A stretch of 64,000 nucleotides of DNA from Didemnitutus sp041906465 (lineage in GTDB: Bacteria; Verrucomicrobiota; Verrucomicrobiia; Opitutales; Opitutaceae): the NCBI GenBank assembly GCA_041906465.1, contig JAYRJE010000005.1:186001-250000 (forward strand). The letters run 5' to 3'. The stretch's first letter is position 1, and each line of letters starts with the position of its first letter. Positions 61,706 through 64,000 of the stretch are shown in pieces. Position numbers and translations under genes: made by a program. The notes below the pieces were generated by a model. It was not told the DNA's origin and made no database searches. It saw only the letters and a program-made list of their open reading frames with translations.

Positions 61706-63598
61706 TCACCATGCGATCCCGTAATCTTCGCCGAAGTCCGACGCCGCGCCTTGGAACGCGCGGTTCGCCTGATCGATGTAGATCGCAGTCACCGGACCGC
61801 TCGTGCGTTCGGCCGTTTCGACCTTGTAGCCCATTTTTGTCAGCTCGGCGCGCACCCAGGGCGGCGTATCGGCGCGAACCTGAATGCGTCCGGGCTCGCT
61901 GCGGTGGTCGCCGAAGGACGACTGCATCTGGTAACTGTTGAACGCGGCGGCCTCGGTCGCCTGCTGCACGTTCATACCGAACTCCACGAAGCTGAGAAAA
62001 AACTGGAGAAGGTTCTGGTCCTGCGTGTCGCCGCCTTGCACCGAAAACGCGAGGAACGGCTTGCCATCCTTCAACGCGAGCGACGGCGTGAGCGTGACGC
62101 GCGGACGCTTGCCAGGCTCGAGCACGTTGAACGGGTTCAGCGCCGGATCGAGCACCCAGCTCTGCATGCGCTGCGAGAGGCCGACGCCGGTTTTGCCCGC
62201 AACCACCGCGGGAATCCAGCCGCCGCTCGGCGTGACCGACACGACCCAGCCTTCCGCGTCCGCGGCCTGAATCGAGGTGGTGCCCATTTTGAAATATTCG
62301 TCGTCCGTGAAGATCGGCGGCGTGGTCGCGGCGACTTGGAACGAAGCCGGCTTCGTCGCGTTCGTGGGCGGTTGCGGCGTCCATTTCTTCAGCAGTTCGG
62401 CGAACGGATTCGTGCCGCCTTGGAAGGGATACGGATCGCCGGGGTGTGCGGTCGCGTCGTTCTTCGTCCAGTTGATCGTCTGGTAGCGCGCCTTGGCGTA
62501 GTCCTTCGAGAGCAGGCCGCGCACCGGCTCCTCGGGCGGGAAGTCGGGATCGCCGTAGTAGAAATCGCGATCGGCGAACGCCAGGTTCATCGCCTGGTAA
62601 ACGGTATGGATGTAGCGCGCGCTGTTGTAGCCCATCGCGCGGAGATCGGCGTTCTCGAGGATGTTCAGCGCCTGGAGCAGCGCCGGACCCTGCGTCCATG
62701 TCGTGAGCTTGTAGACCTCGATGCCGCGATAGTTCGTCGAGACGGGCGCCTCGATCTTCACCTGCCAGCGCGCGAGATCTTCTTTCGTGAACAAGCCACC
62801 CTGCTCCCGCGTGCTGCGGACGAGTTCGTCGGCGATATCGCCGCGGTAGAAGCGATCGTAAGCAGCCCTGATCGCGGCCTTGCGGTCCTTGCCGGCGGCG
62901 AGCGCGGCTTTCTCCGCTTCAATGAGCTGGCGCAACATCGCGGCCAGGTCGGGTTGGTGGAAAATTTCGCCGCCGCGCGGCGCGGCGCGCTTCGCCAGGT
63001 CCTTTTCGTCCAGGTGTGTGAGGAAAACGTTCTTCGCATATGGCCACTTCGAAATCTCGCCGCGGAAGCGCTCGATCTGGTCGGCGGCCTGCGACTCGAT
63101 CGGGTAGCCGTCGGCCATCGCGATGGCCGGCGCGAGCACGTCGGCGAGCGAGAGCGTGCCGTATTCGGCCAGCATCGTCATCAAGCCGCCCGGCGTGCCC
63201 GGTGTCACGGCGGCGAGCGGACCGTATTCGGGCGGGTAGGCGTAGCCGTTTTTTTTGAAAAACTCCACGGTTGCACCGGTGGGCGCCACGCCGAGCGCGT
63301 TGACGCCGACGACCTGCTTCGTGTGCGGGTTGTAGATCAACGCCTGCGTTTCGCCGCCCCAGCCGAGCGTGTCCCACATGGTGCACGTCGCGGCGAGCAT
63401 CGCGCAGGTGGCGTCGACGGCGTTGCCCCCCTTCGTGAAAATCATCGCGCCGGCCGTGGCCGCGAGGGGCTTGCCGGTGACGGCAACCCAGTTCTTGCCG
63501 TGGAGGATGGGCTTGTTGGTGCGCTGAGCGTGGGTGGAAAGGACAAACGTCAGCGAGCAAAGCGCGACGGCGGACAGGCAACGAAGGCGGGGGCTCAT
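61706..63598 (-). CDS. gamma-glutamyltransferase family protein
   Basis: A 630-residue Ntn-hydrolase. A signal peptide (VALCSLTFVLSTHA) leads to the large subunit with KPLAATAGAMIFTKGGNAVD and AVTPGTPGGLMTMLAEYG. Self-cleavage should occur before Thr in KMGTTSIQAADAEGW, giving the small subunit that carries VSVTPSGGWIPAVVAGKTGV, RPRVTLTPSLALKDGKP and FSVQGGDTQDQNLLQF. It should transfer or hydrolyse gamma-glutamyl groups (for example of glutathione) in the periplasm. The length is normal. Confidence 0.9.
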   Translation of the reverse strand: MSPRLRCLSAVALCSLTFVLSTHAQRTNKPILHGKNWVAVTGKPLAATAGAMIFTKGGNAVDATCAMLAATCTMWDTLGWGGETQALIYNPHTKQVVGVNALGVAPTGATVEFFKKNGYAYPPEYGPLAAVTPGTPGGLMTMLAEYGTLSLADVLAPAIAMADGYPIESQAADQIERFRGEISKWPYAKNVFLTHLDEKDLAKRAAPRGGEIFHQPDLAAMLRQLIEAEKAALAAGKDRKAAIRAAYDRFYRGDIADELVRSTREQGGLFTKEDLARWQVKIEAPVSTNYRGIEVYKLTTWTQGPALLQALNILENADLRAMGYNSARYIHTVYQAMNLAFADRDFYYGDPDFPPEEPVRGLLSKDYAKARYQTINWTKNDATAHPGDPYPFQGGTNPFAELLKKWTPQPPTNATKPASFQVAATTPPIFTDDEYFKMGTTSIQAADAEGWVVSVTPSGGWIPAVVAGKTGVGLSQRMQSWVLDPALNPFNVLEPGKRPRVTLTPSLALKDGKPFLAFSVQGGDTQDQNLLQFFLSFVEFGMNVQQATEAAAFNSYQMQSSFGDHRSEPGRIQVRADTPPWVRAELTKMGYKVETAERTSGPVTAIYIDQANRAFQGAASDFGEDYGIAW

Positions 63599-63734
63599 GG
63601 CGATAGGGGTTGAGCGGCGCGGAAGCGGCTACTCTCGCGAGCGATCGCGCCAAGTCAAACCACGCGCCGCGCCGGCGGCGCAGACAAGCGGCTTCACACT
63701 TGAGCGGTGCGGCAATGCGCGGCAAAAAGGCGTC

Positions 63735-64000
63735 ATGAAAACGCACGCCTGCGCCGCCCTTCCCGCTCTTGTCGTCGCTCTCCTGCTCGCCGGTTGCGAA
63801 GCCCCGGCGAATGTCCCCGGCGCGGCATCGCAGCGCGATGGCGTGACCCGCGACACGTGGATCGCCCGTCGCGAATCGCAGTTGAAGCAGATGGGGCTGA
63901 AGGACGGCGATGCCGCCATGAAGGCACAGGAAGAGTGGCGCAACCTCGGCAACTCGACCGAGAGCTACACGCTCTACGACTCGAGTGCGAAGGCGCGAGC
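63735..64000 (+). CDS. predicted lipoprotein, 3' end outside window
   Basis: The first 88 residues of a protein. The signal LPALVVALLLAGC is a clear lipobox with Cys21. The following part (REDTWIARRESQ-like charged helix; SQLKQMGLKDGDAAMKAQEE) is hydrophilic. The frame is open to the window end. No family is recognised from this fragment. It diverges from the gamma-glutamyltransferase gene across 136 bp. Confidence 0.75.
   Translation, partial: MKTHACAALPALVVALLLAGCEAPANVPGAASQRDGVTRDTWIARRESQLKQMGLKDGDAAMKAQEEWRNLGNSTESYTLYDSSAKAR

Overview
The window reads as a chromosomal segment of a high-GC, Gram-negative member of the Verrucomicrobia, most likely Opitutaceae. This is inferred from a C-terminal PEP-CTERM signal on an autotransporter-repeat protein, a PurF of the HECGIALIRL type, a fused SpmA-SpmB protein, many palindromic repeats between and even inside genes, and gene orders such as tyrA-aroA-cmk-plsC. 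No ribosomal RNA is present, so the taxonomic call is inference.

Layout. 1-6000 (mostly +): 3' end of phoH, a small lipoprotein, ybeY, a DUF502 membrane protein, a RecO-like protein and a nuclease-helicase fusion of the XPD/DinG type. 6150-10550 (-): an ABC exporter operon led by a tiny membrane protein and a YtrA-type GntR regulator, then a PIN-TRAM membrane protein preceded by another tiny membrane protein. 10580-16240: EVE protein, a coiled-coil protein with a sulfatase-modifying-factor-like end, and the aromatic and lipid run tyrA-aroA-cmk-plsC. 16336-25095: a LytS-type sensor kinase with an extracellular propeller, its LytTR regulator, a PEP-CTERM surface protein and a long collagen-like surface protein; three of these genes are preceded by a shared 33-34 bp motif with two GTCAC direct repeats 20-21 bp apart. 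25150-29550: alpha-hydroxy-acid oxidase, hicBA, a lower-GC DUF2971 gene, trpS and a left-handed beta-helix protein.

29595-32440 is a very small (2,820 bp) integrative element in the 3' end of tRNA-Gly(GCC). It is flanked by 26-bp direct repeats and carries a tyrosine integrase, an excisionase, two unknown genes and a repeat-rich control region. It separated the tRNA from its original terminator. This is the best candidate for something not described before.

32640-41740: ACT-domain protein, NtrB-like kinase, cupins, HNH nuclease, DEAD-box RNA helicase and a FecR-domain protein. 40629-47961: purine genes purM, purF (-) and the large fused purL (+). 48058-64000: GYF-like membrane protein, isovaleryl-CoA dehydrogenase type enzyme, ParB-like protein, PL10 pectate lyase, papain-like protease, SpmAB, a small stress-type cluster with an ECF42-like sigma factor and its DGPF partner, fused 2-oxo acid dehydrogenase E1, gamma-glutamyltransferase, and the start of a lipoprotein gene.

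A recurring theme is repeat DNA. At least ten palindromes lie between genes, and three unrelated repeats interrupt ybeY, the hydroxy-acid oxidase gene and purL in frame, each where the protein should tolerate an insertion. No CRISPR array, rRNA, complete transposase or replication origin was seen.
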